Shown here: piece by piece, positions 27,798-38,019 of the stretch
Layout: each line of letters opens with the position of its first letter
Position numbering within the stretch: the stretch's first letter is position 1
NCBI GenBank assembly: GCA_015272325.1
Contig: JACYLU010000015.1
Coordinates: 548,993 to 612,992, forward strand
Reading direction: 5' to 3'
DNA: 64,000 bases
Source: Synechococcales cyanobacterium C42_A2020_086
GTDB lineage: Bacteria > Cyanobacteriota > Cyanobacteriia > Elainellales > Elainellaceae
Notes under the pieces: model-generated
Told to the model about the DNA's origin: nothing
Database searches by the model: none
Seen by the model: only the letters and a program-made list of their open reading frames with translations
Position numbers and translations under genes: made by a program

Positions 27798-30560
27798 TCA
27801 ATCTGGCAGAGAACGGGTAAGTGCGGCTAGGGCGGTTTCGACCCGGTGAACTTGGTTGGGAGCACGCATTTGTTGAAAGAGCTGAATCGCTCTTTGAAAA
27901 TGCCGTTGACTCTCAGCCGGTTCGTTCATTTGCTGATGTGTCAGCCCCAATTGATAATGCACAGCAGCTAGATCACCTTTGGCATCAATTCGGTCGAGCA
28001 ACTGTTGAGCTGTGAGCAGATCGGTCATTGCGCCTGCAAAGTTGCGATGGTGGCGGCTTAGCTCTGCCAAGCCAGTCAACGCCCGAGCCTTGGCCTGAGT
28101 GTATTGTCCTTGCTCGGCATAGAGGCAAGCCAGATCATAAAGTCGATGTGCCTGATCCCACTCTCCCAAATTTTTCAGGGTGAGTCCCAAAAACAGCAGC
28201 CCATAGCAGCGGCTCCAGGAACTCAAGCTGATGGCGTCATAGTCTTGGAAAACCCGTTGCACTAACTCACTGGCAGCTTGACGGTTGCCTTCGTAGGAAT
28301 GGATGAGCGCTAGGCAGAACCACGATCCCACCGCGTACAGGTGATGCTCGGTCTGGGCAGCACGGCTATTCACCAGATGAAACAGGCGCTTAGCATCCTC
28401 AAGCTCCCACAGGTCCAGTTGGCATAGCCCAATATTGAACGTCGAAACCAGCTCTAGATCAAGCAGATCCATCGCGACAGCAATATCGCGGGCGCGTTCA
28501 TGGCAATGAATGGCTTGATGCACTGTGCCGGTCAACCAATGCAGGTCGCCCAGAATCCGGCAGAGATGTCCCAACATCTGCCCAGAACGCACCCGAGGCA
28601 AAATCTGGGTAATCGCCGCGATCATGGGTTGAAGCAACCCCAGACGATAGAAAGAAACCCCCAATGGCTCTTCTTTGATCCACTGGCTGTCACGTTTGTG
28701 TAGGATCACTCCGGCCGCCGCTTCCCAATCGGGGCTCTGCCCATAGTGATGGTACGCTTCTAGCGCCATTAACGCCGTTTCGACAGTTTCCACTGTAGGC
28801 ACCTGCTCGGTCCAGAACTCGGCGGCTTTCCGATGCGCGATCTGCCAGTCGGGGCTAGCTTTCAATAGAGCAACTGCCTTGGACTGAATCACAGGATGCA
28901 AAGCATAGCCTGTTTCGCGGGCCTCAATCAGAAACAACTCCTTCAAAAAGCGAATGATGCGGGGATGCTCTAGCTCGGGCACATCCCAGAGCAAGCTGCT
29001 TAGCCCAGCCGCCGGCACAACAGCAATGGTCTGAAAACGGTAGCATCCCAGGCGGTACAGCAGCCGGTAGGCTTCGGGATACAACTGCTGCACCCGGCTG
29101 AAGTGACTAGCAACTAAATCTTCTAGATCGGTCTCGCCTAGCAGGTCGTCTTGATGCTCCTGCCAGTAGGCCTCCATACAGCCAGCACAGTCTATCTGGA
29201 TCACGCTACTCAAAATCGTCATGGCTTTGGCATTGCCCCCATAGGCACGATGCATGTCTGTCAAAATTGGGGGATTAACCTGCACCCCACAGCTCAGCAA
29301 AAACTGCTGCCAAGCTTCCAAAGACAGACTAGGCAAAGAGTAAGGCTGCACCGTGACATGAAGTTCATGCAGCGGTTCTCGGCTCGTCACCAGCGTCAGC
29401 GACTGCACCTGCGGATCGGCCAGCACCTCCAGCAGGGCGGCATACGGGCGATGGGCTTTTACAAACCGCCCACTGCGATCTAAGGCGGTTTCCAGGTTAT
29501 CCACAAGCACGCCAATCTTCACCGGCCGACCCTCTACCGTACTGCAGCGTAGTTGTTGTCTCAATCGGTCTAAGGAAACGCCAAACTCCCGTCCGGGCTG
29601 CTCCTGGAAATAGCGCCGCAGCCATTCCTGCACAATGCTCTCAGCAGAAGTGATATTTTCAGTTTCCTTGGCCATCCAGCATTCCAGCACCACGTCAAAG
29701 TCCGCCTGCTGCAGATATTGCCGGGCAACCGTGGTTTTACCCAAGCCTCCCTGCCCCAGAATAGTGATGACCTTAGCGCCAGAGGTGGCCAGGCGATCTA
29801 GCTCGGCCATCGCCGCTGCTCGACCCACAAAACGCAGGGGGGCAGCAGGAACTAAGACATCGTCACTGCGATCGGGCTGATGACGGAGAGCACCTGAGCT
29901 AGCATCTGGGGTAAGCCCTAATTGAGATTCCAACCGGGTTTCCACTCCAGCCTCAGGCGATCCAAGTTTGCGGTTAGGGGTTTGGGCAGATTTCTTTTCG
30001 GAGCTGTCCGCCATTATCTCTTGCCAAGCCAGCCCTAGGGCATCACAGCAAGCTTTGAAGGTGCGGATATAGATGGGTTTGCCGTCCAGAAACCGCTTCC
30101 AGGTCTCTGCCGCAATCTCTTTCGGGGCTTCCTCATCGGGAGAGTCCATCAGCACCACAATCGGCGCTTTGCCCTGCCGCACAGGTTTGGGTTCCTGCAG
30201 CGTCCAGCCTTTCTGCTCCCAAGCCCGTTGAATTTTGACTAAGCCTCGAGCCGAAGCCCGCAGTAGAAAAGCCGGCTCCACCAGCAGCGTAATTCCCTTT
30301 TGTCCAACCACATCCACGATTTCCCCAGCCGGAATGGTCATTGGTTGGACCGAGCGAGCAGACCACCAGGAAGCTTTAAACTTGACGCGACCGGCTTGGT
30401 CAGGCAGGATACTCTGCTCAACAATAGCCTGCCGGTAGGACGCTGACGCTAAGCGACGATCGCTCTCGGGAACCACATCGGCGTCTCTCGCGGAGGAACG
30501 CTCTCTCAATGCACTCCATCTCAGGAAATTCAAGGACATCTGCCTCCGGTAGGAAACCAT
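27798..30560 (-). CDS. STAND NTPase: NfeD-like OB domain + HTH-like + NB-ARC + TPR
   Basis: A 920-residue protein. Residues about 50-110 (GRVKFKASWWSARSVQPMTI, then EIVDVVGQKGITLLVEP) resemble the C-terminal OB fold of NfeD proteins. Residues 140-185 (ETWKRFLDGKPIYIRTFKAC) look like the short HTH-like segment before NB-ARC domains in cyanobacteria. NB-ARC has Walker A ILGQGGLGKTT near 271 and Walker B IGVLVDNLETAL near 353. From about 600 the protein is TPR-like helical repeats. ATG 30560 or ATG 30539 may be the start. It is likely a sensor/switch ATPase; the trigger and output are unknown. Confidence 0.85.
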   Translation of the reverse strand: MVSYRRQMSLNFLRWSALRERSSARDADVVPESDRRLASASYRQAIVEQSILPDQAGRVKFKASWWSARSVQPMTIPAGEIVDVVGQKGITLLVEPAFLLRASARGLVKIQRAWEQKGWTLQEPKPVRQGKAPIVVLMDSPDEEAPKEIAAETWKRFLDGKPIYIRTFKACCDALGLAWQEIMADSSEKKSAQTPNRKLGSPEAGVETRLESQLGLTPDASSGALRHQPDRSDDVLVPAAPLRFVGRAAAMAELDRLATSGAKVITILGQGGLGKTTVARQYLQQADFDVVLECWMAKETENITSAESIVQEWLRRYFQEQPGREFGVSLDRLRQQLRCSTVEGRPVKIGVLVDNLETALDRSGRFVKAHRPYAALLEVLADPQVQSLTLVTSREPLHELHVTVQPYSLPSLSLEAWQQFLLSCGVQVNPPILTDMHRAYGGNAKAMTILSSVIQIDCAGCMEAYWQEHQDDLLGETDLEDLVASHFSRVQQLYPEAYRLLYRLGCYRFQTIAVVPAAGLSSLLWDVPELEHPRIIRFLKELFLIEARETGYALHPVIQSKAVALLKASPDWQIAHRKAAEFWTEQVPTVETVETALMALEAYHHYGQSPDWEAAAGVILHKRDSQWIKEEPLGVSFYRLGLLQPMIAAITQILPRVRSGQMLGHLCRILGDLHWLTGTVHQAIHCHERARDIAVAMDLLDLELVSTFNIGLCQLDLWELEDAKRLFHLVNSRAAQTEHHLYAVGSWFCLALIHSYEGNRQAASELVQRVFQDYDAISLSSWSRCYGLLFLGLTLKNLGEWDQAHRLYDLACLYAEQGQYTQAKARALTGLAELSRHHRNFAGAMTDLLTAQQLLDRIDAKGDLAAVHYQLGLTHQQMNEPAESQRHFQRAIQLFQQMRAPNQVHRVETALAALTRSLPD

Positions 30561-30815
30561 TCAATTGAGCAGGTTAATTGAGCAAGCCATTAAGCCAAGC
30601 AATCTGACGGCGCTAGGTTGCCCGCGATTGGCTGTGGGTAGATTCACTGAACCAAGGCCAGATTTCGGGCTAATGCTCGTTCATTTCCTGGTTCATTTCC
30701 TGATGGTTTGCTTATTGTCTCGGATGGGTTGAGGTTTGAATAGTACTCATCCGTGTACCGATTCAGGGATCTCGGCCGTTTGTCAACGGGTTGCTAACTG
30801 ATTGCTAACCGATGG

Positions 30816-31730
30816 CTAACCGGTGGCGTCAGGCAATGCGGCGACCCAAGCCAGAATCGCGGCATTAACTTCGGCGGCCGCTTCATCGTAGGGGCAATGC
30901 CCGGCATTGGGAATTTCTACTAGCTTGAGATGGGCATTCAGAGGTGGCAATTGCCGTCCCCAAGCCAGGGGAATCACTTGGTCCTTCTCTCCCCACAGCA
31001 GCAGTGTCGGAACCGTCAGGTCTTGCAGCAGTTCCTTCGTGGCGCGGCAAAAGTCATTATCGGTGCGCGCTCTCGCTAGATGCCCAAAGGCTCGTACTGC
31101 ACCTTGGTCCTGCCCTGGTGTTAGGAAACTTTCGATCAAGGCTTCCGTGACCCGCTCTTGATTGACATACACCTTCCGCAGCACAGCTCGAATCACACTT
31201 GGTCGGCGGATCAAGCGAAACAGCGGCTGCGTTAAGAGCGGCGTTGTAAACCAGCTCTCCACGGTGCCCACAATCGGCTGCAACCAACCCGGCAGCAGTT
31301 CCTGTCGAGCGGCAGGCAGCGTAATCAGCACCAGTCCCTGTACTATCTCAGGGTGGGATACTGCGGCCGTTAGCGCTACGAGTGCCCCCAGCGAGTGCCC
31401 CACCAATACGATCGGTCGCCCAATAAAGGTGCGCCAGAAGTCATATACTTGGTCTGCCCACAGCTCAACGCGGTAGGCAGTTGCCGCTTTCTCCGATGCC
31501 CCAAAGCCGACTAAATCCAGAGCATATACTGGATGCGCTTGATTCAAAGGCAGCAAGTTCTCTCGCCACTGAGTCAACGCTGAGCCAAAGCCATGGAGAA
31601 ACAGCAGCGGCAGATTTTGCCCTGGTTCAGAGGCGAGAGATAAAGCCCGGAGATGGGTATATCGCACAGTCCACCCTCGCCAAAGCCAATCTCGCTGAAA
31701 TCCTAACGGCAGTTGCAGATGGACAGTCAC
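30816..31730 (-). CDS. Alpha/beta-fold hydrolase
   Basis: The protein has the complete alpha/beta-hydrolase triad: nucleophile in VLVGHSLGALVALTAA, acid in LLWGEKDQVIPLAWG and histidine in IPNAGHCPYDEAA. The oxyanion segment is LFLHGFGSALTQW. It is soluble with no signal peptide; the substrate is unknown (esterase, lipase or haloalkane-type). The start is set at GTG 31730 (TVHLQLPLGF), which follows GGAGGAGCC; a TTG at 31757 is the longer alternative. The stop of the Rre1-like gene is only about 45 bp upstream. Confidence 0.88.
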   Translation of the reverse strand: MTVHLQLPLGFQRDWLWRGWTVRYTHLRALSLASEPGQNLPLLFLHGFGSALTQWRENLLPLNQAHPVYALDLVGFGASEKAATAYRVELWADQVYDFWRTFIGRPIVLVGHSLGALVALTAAVSHPEIVQGLVLITLPAARQELLPGWLQPIVGTVESWFTTPLLTQPLFRLIRRPSVIRAVLRKVYVNQERVTEALIESFLTPGQDQGAVRAFGHLARARTDNDFCRATKELLQDLTVPTLLLWGEKDQVIPLAWGRQLPPLNAHLKLVEIPNAGHCPYDEAAAEVNAAILAWVAALPDATG

Positions 31731-31775
31731 GGCTCCTCCCGCTAGATTGCTACCCAATCTTGTCGATTCTTCTGG

Positions 31776-32471
31776 TTACTTCGTCAACCCATGCTCCAGG
31801 GCATACCGAACCAGCTCCGTTCGGCTATTAGTGCCGGTTTTGCTGAATAACCGACTCACGTATTTTTCAACATTGCGCACGCTCGTTTCCAGTCGGCGAG
31901 CGATTTCCTTATTCATCAGACCTTCCGCCACCAGCTCTAAAACACTCTGCTCGCGGGGAGTCAGATCCAACTTAATGGGAGCAGGCGTTTGAGCAATACT
32001 GCCCCGCTGACTCAGCATCGCTTTGATTTGGGCAATCTGCCGCGCCATTTCTGCAATGTCGGGAGTTTCGCCGTCACCAGCCGTTTTCGTCACGGCCGCT
32101 CGCCGCTCCAGCAGATTGGTCACAATGGCAACGAGTTCATCGGGGTCAAATGGCTTAGAAAGATAGGCATCGCAGCCGGCGTTGTAGCCCTGAATGCGGT
32201 CACTGGTCATCCCTCGCGCCGTGAGAAAAACAACGGGCAGCGTTTGATAGCGCGGATCGTCCCGCAGTTGTTTCAGGAACTCGTAGCCATCTACCTGAGG
32301 CATCATAATGTCTGAAATCACCAAATCGGGCGAGATCCGCTGCAGCAACTCCCATCCTTCACGGGCATTGCTCGCCACATGCACTTGAAATCCTTCATCT
32401 TCCAGGTAAGCCTGCACTGCTTGCCGCAACCCTGGTTCATCATCCACCAACAACAATTGCCCGGTTGCCAT
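31776..32471 (-). CDS. NarL/LuxR-type response regulator (Rre1/Ycf29-like)
   Basis: A 231-residue regulator. The receiver has LLLVDDEPGLRQAVQAYLED, phospho-acceptor in LVISDIMMPQVDGYEF, and the conserved K in YLSKPFDPDEL. A linker leads to a LuxR helix-turn-helix (LTPREQSVLELVAEGLMNKE, SVRNVEKYVSRLFSKTGTNS). The combination strongly resembles cyanobacterial Rre1, the Ycf29 homologue involved in stress responses with Hik34/Hik2; that assignment is by recognition only. ATG 32471 has GGAGA upstream. An imperfect inverted repeat at 32521-32561 may be an autoregulatory site. Confidence 0.85.
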   Translation of the reverse strand: MATGQLLLVDDEPGLRQAVQAYLEDEGFQVHVASNAREGWELLQRISPDLVISDIMMPQVDGYEFLKQLRDDPRYQTLPVVFLTARGMTSDRIQGYNAGCDAYLSKPFDPDELVAIVTNLLERRAAVTKTAGDGETPDIAEMARQIAQIKAMLSQRGSIAQTPAPIKLDLTPREQSVLELVAEGLMNKEIARRLETSVRNVEKYVSRLFSKTGTNSRTELVRYALEHGLTK

Positions 32472-32520
32472 TCGTTCTCCCACTCCTATACCCAATTGAG
32501 CGCCTCTCGCTTCATCTACA

Positions 32521-32561
32521 GGTTATCTATAGGGTATCTATCAGGTCATCTATAGGTAACC
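32521..32561. promoter_or_regulatory. Inverted repeat upstream of the Rre1-like gene
   Basis: GGTTATCTATAG (32521-32532) and CTATAGGTAACC (32550-32561) match in 11 of 12 positions as an inverted repeat. A further TATCTATC lies between them. The site sits 50-90 bp before the ATG, where an operator or activator site would lie. The rest of 32562-32897 is AT-rich without a recognisable gene. Confidence 0.45.
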
Positions 32562-32897
32562 CTGCTGCTCATCCCACTTTAAATGATGAGACCAAATGCT
32601 GAGCCGAATCATGCAACCAGATACCGGGTTTTTCTGCATCGTTTTGACAGAGTGGCCCAGCAATAGCGGATATCGGTCCTAGCAGGGTTAATCTTTCCGC
32701 ACAAATTAACAAAACTCAATAAAATATCGATTTTACTCATCTCAATTATAAGTTTTGCTAAGTTGAATTGATTTCATTGGCTTTACCTTCAATCCTGTTA
32801 AGTATGTAAGTTCGTCGGTGCCCAGGGCTGGATTATCACGGGCTGGGTCATCACGACTAATTTTTCCACGATTTAGCGAATCTCTGGAATACTGCTT

Positions 32898-33329
32898 ATG
32901 ATGCCTCTCTTTCCCCTAGCGCCTCGCTATCGGCTCGATGATGAATTGCCTTGGCTAGAAGGTATTGATCCGGCTCGTAACTACTGGCTGCGGGTGAACG
33001 GGGAAGAGGCGATAGCGATCATTCCTGGACTGTCGGCAACCTCTTGGGAGGACTTTAAAGCAGCCATCAAGCAGTTTCGGCAGCTTGAGGCAGGCGAGCA
33101 AATGGTGCTCAGCCGCGCGGTGGCAAGCATCACGATCCACTGCATCAGCACCAACTGCTACGCGGTCGAAGCTGAGGTCAAGGGTGCTCCAGTGTGGCAC
33201 CTGTTCGATCACGAAACGCTAGATAGTCTATTGATGACTGCGCACCCCGACTGGCAATGCTCGCCCCGCGATATGGAGCTAGGACGACGCCTTTTAGCGC
33301 GAGCTTGGGAACAACAGCGAGCTGCCTAG
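32898..33329 (+). CDS. Conserved-looking hypothetical protein
   Basis: A 143-residue soluble protein, composition normal for the genome, with no signal peptide or membrane helix. Recognisable stretches are DELPWLEGIDPARNYWLRVN, PGLSATSWEDFKAAIKQFRQ and PVWHLFDHETLDSLLMTAHP. Two consecutive ATG codons (32898, 32901) could start it. It has no family I can name. Its neighbours give no functional hint. Confidence 0.7.
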   Translation: MMPLFPLAPRYRLDDELPWLEGIDPARNYWLRVNGEEAIAIIPGLSATSWEDFKAAIKQFRQLEAGEQMVLSRAVASITIHCISTNCYAVEAEVKGAPVWHLFDHETLDSLLMTAHPDWQCSPRDMELGRRLLARAWEQQRAA

Positions 33330-33512
33330 GCATATCTTGTACTGGCATGTTGCACGGGTCCCTTGAAGCTGCAATGAAATCCACGGTAAAGTTTAGCCGC
33401 CCTTGAGAAGAGGTTGGTAGACTAGAGGTGAGCTATGACGGGCTAAAGAAGCCAGTAGGATTCATTAGCCTCACAGAGTTTTCATTCGCTGTTATCCGGT
33501 TATTCTGTGTTC

Positions 33513-34103
33513 ATGGTCACCCCAGATCACCTGCTTCTACTCCCTTCTCCTACGCTAGGAGCCTTCTTGCCCTCCCTGCCACTCGATAGCTTGCTGTCTA
33601 CGCAGGGCATCATGGTGTTGCTGCTGGTTGCCTACGCAGGGGCAATGTGGATGTTCCTGACTAGCGCCCCTAAAGTGCACACCATCATGGTGTCTGATCT
33701 GGAGCTGGCTCGCGAGTTCTACGAAGGAATGCTTGATCTGCCTGTCGCCGATGTGCCGCTGCATTACTACTACAACTACGAGCAAAGCCTCGGCACTGCC
33801 GGGATTGATCCAATTTATGCCTCTGCTAGCCTAGGTCGCCCAGCAACCCAAAACTATCAGACGTCAGAAGGGTTGTGGTACCAGCTCAAGAAGAATACGC
33901 AACTCCATGTGATCTCGGGCGCTAGCCTGGGGCATCGCGAGCGGCAACGCCACGTCTGTTTTGATCGCGACTGCCTAGAGCAACTCCTGATGCGGGTGCA
34001 AACCTACGGGGTCAAGCATAAAATCCGCCGCGACAAACCCCTGAATTTTCTGGTTAAGGATCTGGAAGGTCGCATTATCGAAATGGCTGAAGTGTCGAAC
34101 TAG
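33513..34103 (+). CDS. VOC/glyoxalase-like protein with N-terminal membrane segment
   Basis: A 196-residue protein. Residues 1-55 are hydrophobic, including a membrane segment GIMVLLLVAYAGAMWMFLTS. The remainder begins with APKVHTIMVSDLELAREFYE and DLPVADVPLHYYYNYEQSLG, the first beta-alpha-beta module of vicinal-oxygen-chelate proteins, and ends with NFLVKDLEGRIIEMAEV, which carries the typical metal-ligand Glu. It is probably a membrane-anchored member; enzymatic activity is not predictable. ATG 33513 is preferred over GTG 33507. Confidence 0.75.
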   Translation: MVTPDHLLLLPSPTLGAFLPSLPLDSLLSTQGIMVLLLVAYAGAMWMFLTSAPKVHTIMVSDLELAREFYEGMLDLPVADVPLHYYYNYEQSLGTAGIDPIYASASLGRPATQNYQTSEGLWYQLKKNTQLHVISGASLGHRERQRHVCFDRDCLEQLLMRVQTYGVKHKIRRDKPLNFLVKDLEGRIIEMAEVSN

Positions 34104-34182
34104 CACCTGGTAGAAGCATTGGCGAGTCCAACAACACAGTTCAACAACATAACAATCAACCAGTAGACTGTAGGTTTTCTGA

Positions 34183-34211
34183 CAGCAGGGGCCGGATCAG
34201 CTCCTGCTGTT
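34183..34211. terminator. Strong hairpin downstream of VOC gene
   Basis: ACAGCAGGGGC-CGGATCA-GCTCCTGCTGT pairs over 11 bp with one G-U. No T-tract follows on the + strand (tgggttg), so it may be a 3'-end stabiliser rather than an intrinsic terminator. The remaining 34212-34566 shows no gene. Confidence 0.4.
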
Positions 34212-34566
34212 GGGTTGAAAGGGCATATTCCACTCGGTACTAGGGTGCAAATCTCCTGCCTCCCAACAACAGCATGTTCCTCGATCGGTGGATTGAAGAT
34301 TCAATGAAGTCTAGATAGGACACCGAGAGATCATCCTGATCTTTGCTAAATTTCAGGGAAAAGTCGTCATAGGCACAGCAGAGCCAATAATGACTCAGAG
34401 CTTGGATTAATTTAAGATTCTTGGTGACTCAAACGATTAGGTTCTCGACCATCTGAGTACTCTGCCGCTGGATTTGCCAGTGTAGAGAACATTCAGTCTG
34501 TCGGGCACTCTAGGATGAGTCTGGTTCTGCTATGAGTGATTATCTGTAGATACAGAGCGTTAAATT

Positions 34567-35550
34567 ATGCGGATTCTCGTTACGGGTGGTGCAGGTTTCA
34601 TCGGTTCTCATCTAATCGATCGATTGATGGCCCAAGGTCATGAAGTCGTCTGCTTAGATAACTTCTACACCGGGCACAAGCGGAACATTCTCAAGTGGTT
34701 GAACCACCCCTGCTTTGAGTTGATCCGCCATGACATCACAGAACCGATTCGGTTAGAAGTAGACCAGATTTATCACCTGGCTTGTCCGGCTTCTCCCGTG
34801 CATTATCAGTACAACCCCGTCAAGACAATCAAAACGAACGTCATGGGGACGCTGAATATGCTAGGGCTGGCCAAGCGAGTAAAGGCTCGGTTTCTGCTCG
34901 CTTCTACTTCCGAAGTGTATGGCGATCCCGAGGTGCATCCCCAGACTGAAGAGTACCGGGGTAACGTCAATCCCATTGGAATTCGGAGCTGCTATGACGA
35001 GGGGAAGCGCGTCGCGGAGACCCTAGCGTTTGACTACCATCGTCAAAACGAGGTAGACATCCGCGTGGCCCGTATTTTTAATACCTACGGTCCCCGGATG
35101 CTGGAAAACGATGGCCGCGTCGTTAGCAACTTTGTCGTACAGGCTCTGCAGGGGCAACCCCTGACCGTATACGGTGATGGTTCGCAAACGCGGAGCTTCT
35201 GCTTTGTCTCAGACTTGGTAGAAGGCTTGATGCGCCTGATGAATGGCGACTTTATTGGCCCGGTTAACCTCGGGAACCCTGATGAATATACCATCTTGGA
35301 ACTTGCTCAGGCGGTTCAGCAGATGGTCAATCCCAGTTTGCAGATCGACTTCAAACCTCTGCCGCAAGATGATCCTCGTCGCCGCAAACCAGACATCACT
35401 CGGGCGCGCACTCATCTCCATTGGCAACCTACCGTGCCTCTCCAAGAAGGACTCCAACTCACCGTTGAAGACTTCCGGGCTCGCATGATCGAAGCGGCTC
35501 AAAATGGCACTGAACGGGCAAAGCAGGAGCAGCCCATTTCTCCGGCGTAG
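34567..35550 (+). CDS. UDP-glucuronate decarboxylase (UDP-xylose synthase)
   Basis: A 327-residue extended SDR with [54 protein letters not shown] and [10 protein letters not shown], in which Tyr and Lys form the Y-x3-K site. The CPASP and YGDP motifs are diagnostic of UXS. It converts UDP-glucuronate to UDP-xylose in the cytosol for exopolysaccharide or glycosylation. The UDP-glucose dehydrogenase that makes its substrate follows about 140 bp downstream on the same strand. Confidence 0.95.
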   Translation: MRILVTGGAGFIGSHLIDRLMAQGHEVVCLDNFYTGHKRNILKWLNHPCFELIRHDITEPIRLEVDQIYHLACPASPVHYQYNPVKTIKTNVMGTLNMLGLAKRVKARFLLASTSEVYGDPEVHPQTEEYRGNVNPIGIRSCYDEGKRVAETLAFDYHRQNEVDIRVARIFNTYGPRMLENDGRVVSNFVVQALQGQPLTVYGDGSQTRSFCFVSDLVEGLMRLMNGDFIGPVNLGNPDEYTILELAQAVQQMVNPSLQIDFKPLPQDDPRRRKPDITRARTHLHWQPTVPLQEGLQLTVEDFRARMIEAAQNGTERAKQEQPISPA

Positions 35551-35691
35551 GGTCTGAGTAGAGCGGGTTCAATCGTTGACTCATCCCTAAAATTTGATGG
35601 AGTGAAAGTTGAACTTGGCTCTCCGTCCCTCAAGCTCGCATTGCGTGGGTGCAACCACTCTTCTGATCTTAGTGTTGAGGACTTATTTCCT

Positions 35692-37071
35692 ATGCGTGTT
35701 TGTGTCATCGGTACTGGATATGTTGGCTTAGTTACGGGTGTATGTCTGGCTCACACCGGGCATCAAGTCATCTGTGTGGATAACAACGAAGAGAAAGTAA
35801 AGCTGATGCAGTCTGGGCAGTCCCCCATTTTTGAGCCGGGATTGTCGGAGCTGATGCAGGAAGCGATTCAAGCCGATCGGATTGAGTTTACTTCCGATTT
35901 GGCAGCAGGCGTTGCCCACGGCGATATTCTCTTCATTGCTGTAGGAACTCCACCGTTGCCCACGGGTGAGAGCGACACTCGTTACGTGGAAGCTGTGGCG
36001 CGGGGCATTGGTGCCCATCTCAACGGTGGCTACAAGGTGATTGTGAATAAGTCTACGGTACCGATTGGCTCCGGCGACTGGGTGCGGATGTTGGTTCTCG
36101 ACGGTGTAGCAGAGCGGCAGCAGGCGCTGGTCTCGGCTGGAGGCGGCACAATTACGGAGATTGAGGCAGACTTTGATGTGGTCAGCAACCCTGAGTTTCT
36201 CCGCGAAGGCTCGGCCGTGTATGACACCTTTAACCCCGACCGGATTGTGCTGGGCAGCAACAGCCCGAAGGCAATCGCCATGATGAAAGAGCTGTATGCG
36301 CCGATTATCTCGCGTGAGTTTGCCGAGGACAAATCCCTGCCGACAGTGCCGGTGGTAGTCACGGACCTCAGCTCGGCCGAGATGGTGAAGTACGCCTCCA
36401 ATGCCTTCCTGGCAACCAAAATCAGCTTCATCAATGAAGTTGCCAATATTTGCGATCGGGTGGGCGCAGATGTTACCCAAGTTGCCAAAGGCATTGGTCT
36501 CGACTCCCGCATTGGCAGCAAGTTTCTGCAGGCCGGCATCGGCTGGGGCGGTTCCTGCTTCCCCAAAGATGTCTCTGCTCTGATCCACACAGCCGACGAC
36601 TATGGCTACGAAGCACAGCTCCTCAAGGCGGCCGTCTCCGTGAATACCCGTCAGCGGCTGATTGCCGTAGAGAAGCTGCAGCAGGTTCTGAAAATCCTCA
36701 AGGGTAAGACTGTCGGCTTGCTGGGACTTACCTTTAAACCCGACACTGACGATATGCGCGATGCTCCTGCCCTCGACCTGATTGAACAGCTGCACCGCCT
36801 CGGTACCAAAGTCAAAGCCTACGATCCGCTTGTCTCCCAGAGCGGTCTGCGGCATGGGTTGTCGAATGTGATTGTCGAAACCGACGCCGAGCGACTAGCC
36901 GACGGCTGCGACGCCCTTGTGCTCGTTACCGACTGGAAGGAGTTCCGCGCGCTCGACTATGCCAAGATGGCCAAGCTGATGACCCATCCGGTGATGATCG
37001 ACGGCCGTAACTTTTTAGATCAAGCTGCGCTCGAAGCTGCGGGCTTCCGCTACGTCGGCATTGGCCGCTAG
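35692..37071 (+). CDS. UDP-glucose 6-dehydrogenase
   Basis: A 459-residue protein beginning [20 protein letters not shown]. It has [12 protein letters not shown], the substrate-loop [13 protein letters not shown] and the catalytic WGGSCFPKD with Cys289, followed by the C-terminal UDP-binding domain ([19 protein letters not shown]). It oxidises UDP-glucose twice to UDP-glucuronate with two NAD+. The start at 35692 has GAGGAC nine bases upstream; the extra 30 codons upstream are not family-like. It supplies the adjacent UDP-glucuronate decarboxylase. Confidence 0.96.
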   Translation: MRVCVIGTGYVGLVTGVCLAHTGHQVICVDNNEEKVKLMQSGQSPIFEPGLSELMQEAIQADRIEFTSDLAAGVAHGDILFIAVGTPPLPTGESDTRYVEAVARGIGAHLNGGYKVIVNKSTVPIGSGDWVRMLVLDGVAERQQALVSAGGGTITEIEADFDVVSNPEFLREGSAVYDTFNPDRIVLGSNSPKAIAMMKELYAPIISREFAEDKSLPTVPVVVTDLSSAEMVKYASNAFLATKISFINEVANICDRVGADVTQVAKGIGLDSRIGSKFLQAGIGWGGSCFPKDVSALIHTADDYGYEAQLLKAAVSVNTRQRLIAVEKLQQVLKILKGKTVGLLGLTFKPDTDDMRDAPALDLIEQLHRLGTKVKAYDPLVSQSGLRHGLSNVIVETDAERLADGCDALVLVTDWKEFRALDYAKMAKLMTHPVMIDGRNFLDQAALEAAGFRYVGIGR

Positions 37072-37122
37072 AGCAGGCAGCGCTCTCAAGTTCTGCTCTC
37101 TACAGCACACTCCTGTGGAAAG

Positions 37123-37158
37123 CAGGTAAGGTAATCAGTAGCGCCTTACCTGTTTTTT
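37123..37158 (+). terminator. Rho-independent terminator after UDP-glucose dehydrogenase gene
   Basis: CAGGTAAGG (37123-37131) pairs perfectly with CCTTACCTG (37144-37152), loop 12 nt, followed by TTTTTTC. It lies about 50 bp beyond the stop codon and ends only eight bases before the endonuclease V start codon. Confidence 0.9.
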
Positions 37159-37166
37159 CTATTGCT

Positions 37167-37886
37167 ATGGAAGTTCGCCTGCGGCACGATTGGGATCTCA
37201 CGCCTGAGCAAGCGATTGCCCTGCAGCAAGACCTGCGGCAAGACATCCTCACAACCGATGATTTAGGGAGCGTTTCAACCGTAGCCGGGATCGACGTGGG
37301 CTTTGAAGAGAGCGGTACTATCACCCGAGCTGCCGTTGTCGTCCTCAGCTTTCCGGAGTTGCGGCTAGTCGCACAAGCCATCGCCCGTCGCCCGACTTGC
37401 TTTCCCTATGTGCCGGGTTTGCTGTCGTTTCGGGAAGTGCCCGCCGTTCTCGACGCCCTGCAAAACCTGAGTACAATGCCCGATCTGCTGCTGTGCGACG
37501 GTCAAGGCACCGCCCATCCGCGCCGCTTCGGGATTGCCTGCCACATTGGGCTTTTGACCGGGCTACCCGCCATTGGTGTTGGTAAATCGCTGCTAGTGGG
37601 CAGGCATACCGAGGTACCAGATCAGAAAGGAGCCTGGGTGCCATTACAGTACCAGGGAGACACGATTGGTGCAGTGCTTCGCACCCGGATTGGCACTAAG
37701 CCCCTCTACATTTCCCCGGGGCACCGCATTAGTTTGCCTACTGCCATCGACTACGTCCTGCGCTGCACAACCAAGTATCGCCTGCCAGAAACCACCCGCT
37801 ATGCTCACAAGCTGGCTTCCGAAACGCCCGCAGCCCAGCTAGAAAGCAATCCGGGCACCAATCAGCAACTAACGCTCAACCTGTAG
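37167..37886 (+). CDS. nfi: Endonuclease V
   Basis: A 239-residue protein with the endonuclease V motifs [12 protein letters not shown] (first catalytic Asp), [20 protein letters not shown] (catalytic Glu) and [20 protein letters not shown] (third acid), then [11 protein letters not shown]. It nicks DNA near deoxyinosine. The start codon directly follows a terminator with no visible Shine-Dalgarno sequence, so translation may be leaderless or depend on read-through. Confidence 0.94.
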   Translation: MEVRLRHDWDLTPEQAIALQQDLRQDILTTDDLGSVSTVAGIDVGFEESGTITRAAVVVLSFPELRLVAQAIARRPTCFPYVPGLLSFREVPAVLDALQNLSTMPDLLLCDGQGTAHPRRFGIACHIGLLTGLPAIGVGKSLLVGRHTEVPDQKGAWVPLQYQGDTIGAVLRTRIGTKPLYISPGHRISLPTAIDYVLRCTTKYRLPETTRYAHKLASETPAAQLESNPGTNQQLTLNL

Positions 37887-38019
37887 GCTGCTAATCATCT
37901 GCTGAGAATCCAGATTACCTGAATTATCTAGAAGCAAGCGTCTTCCTGAGAAAGAGGCAATCCGGTGCGAATGTCCCTTACACTGACAGGGAACTCGTCT
38001 ATTGCCCACACTCGGCTGC

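Noticed and set aside
32562..32897. Possible small RNA in the AT-rich gap
   Set aside because: No terminator hairpin with T-tract or promoter pair could be identified.
35728..36855. A 375-codon minus-strand frame across UDP-glucose dehydrogenase
   Set aside because: The + strand gene is certain; the opposite frame is open only because of codon usage and shows no family features.
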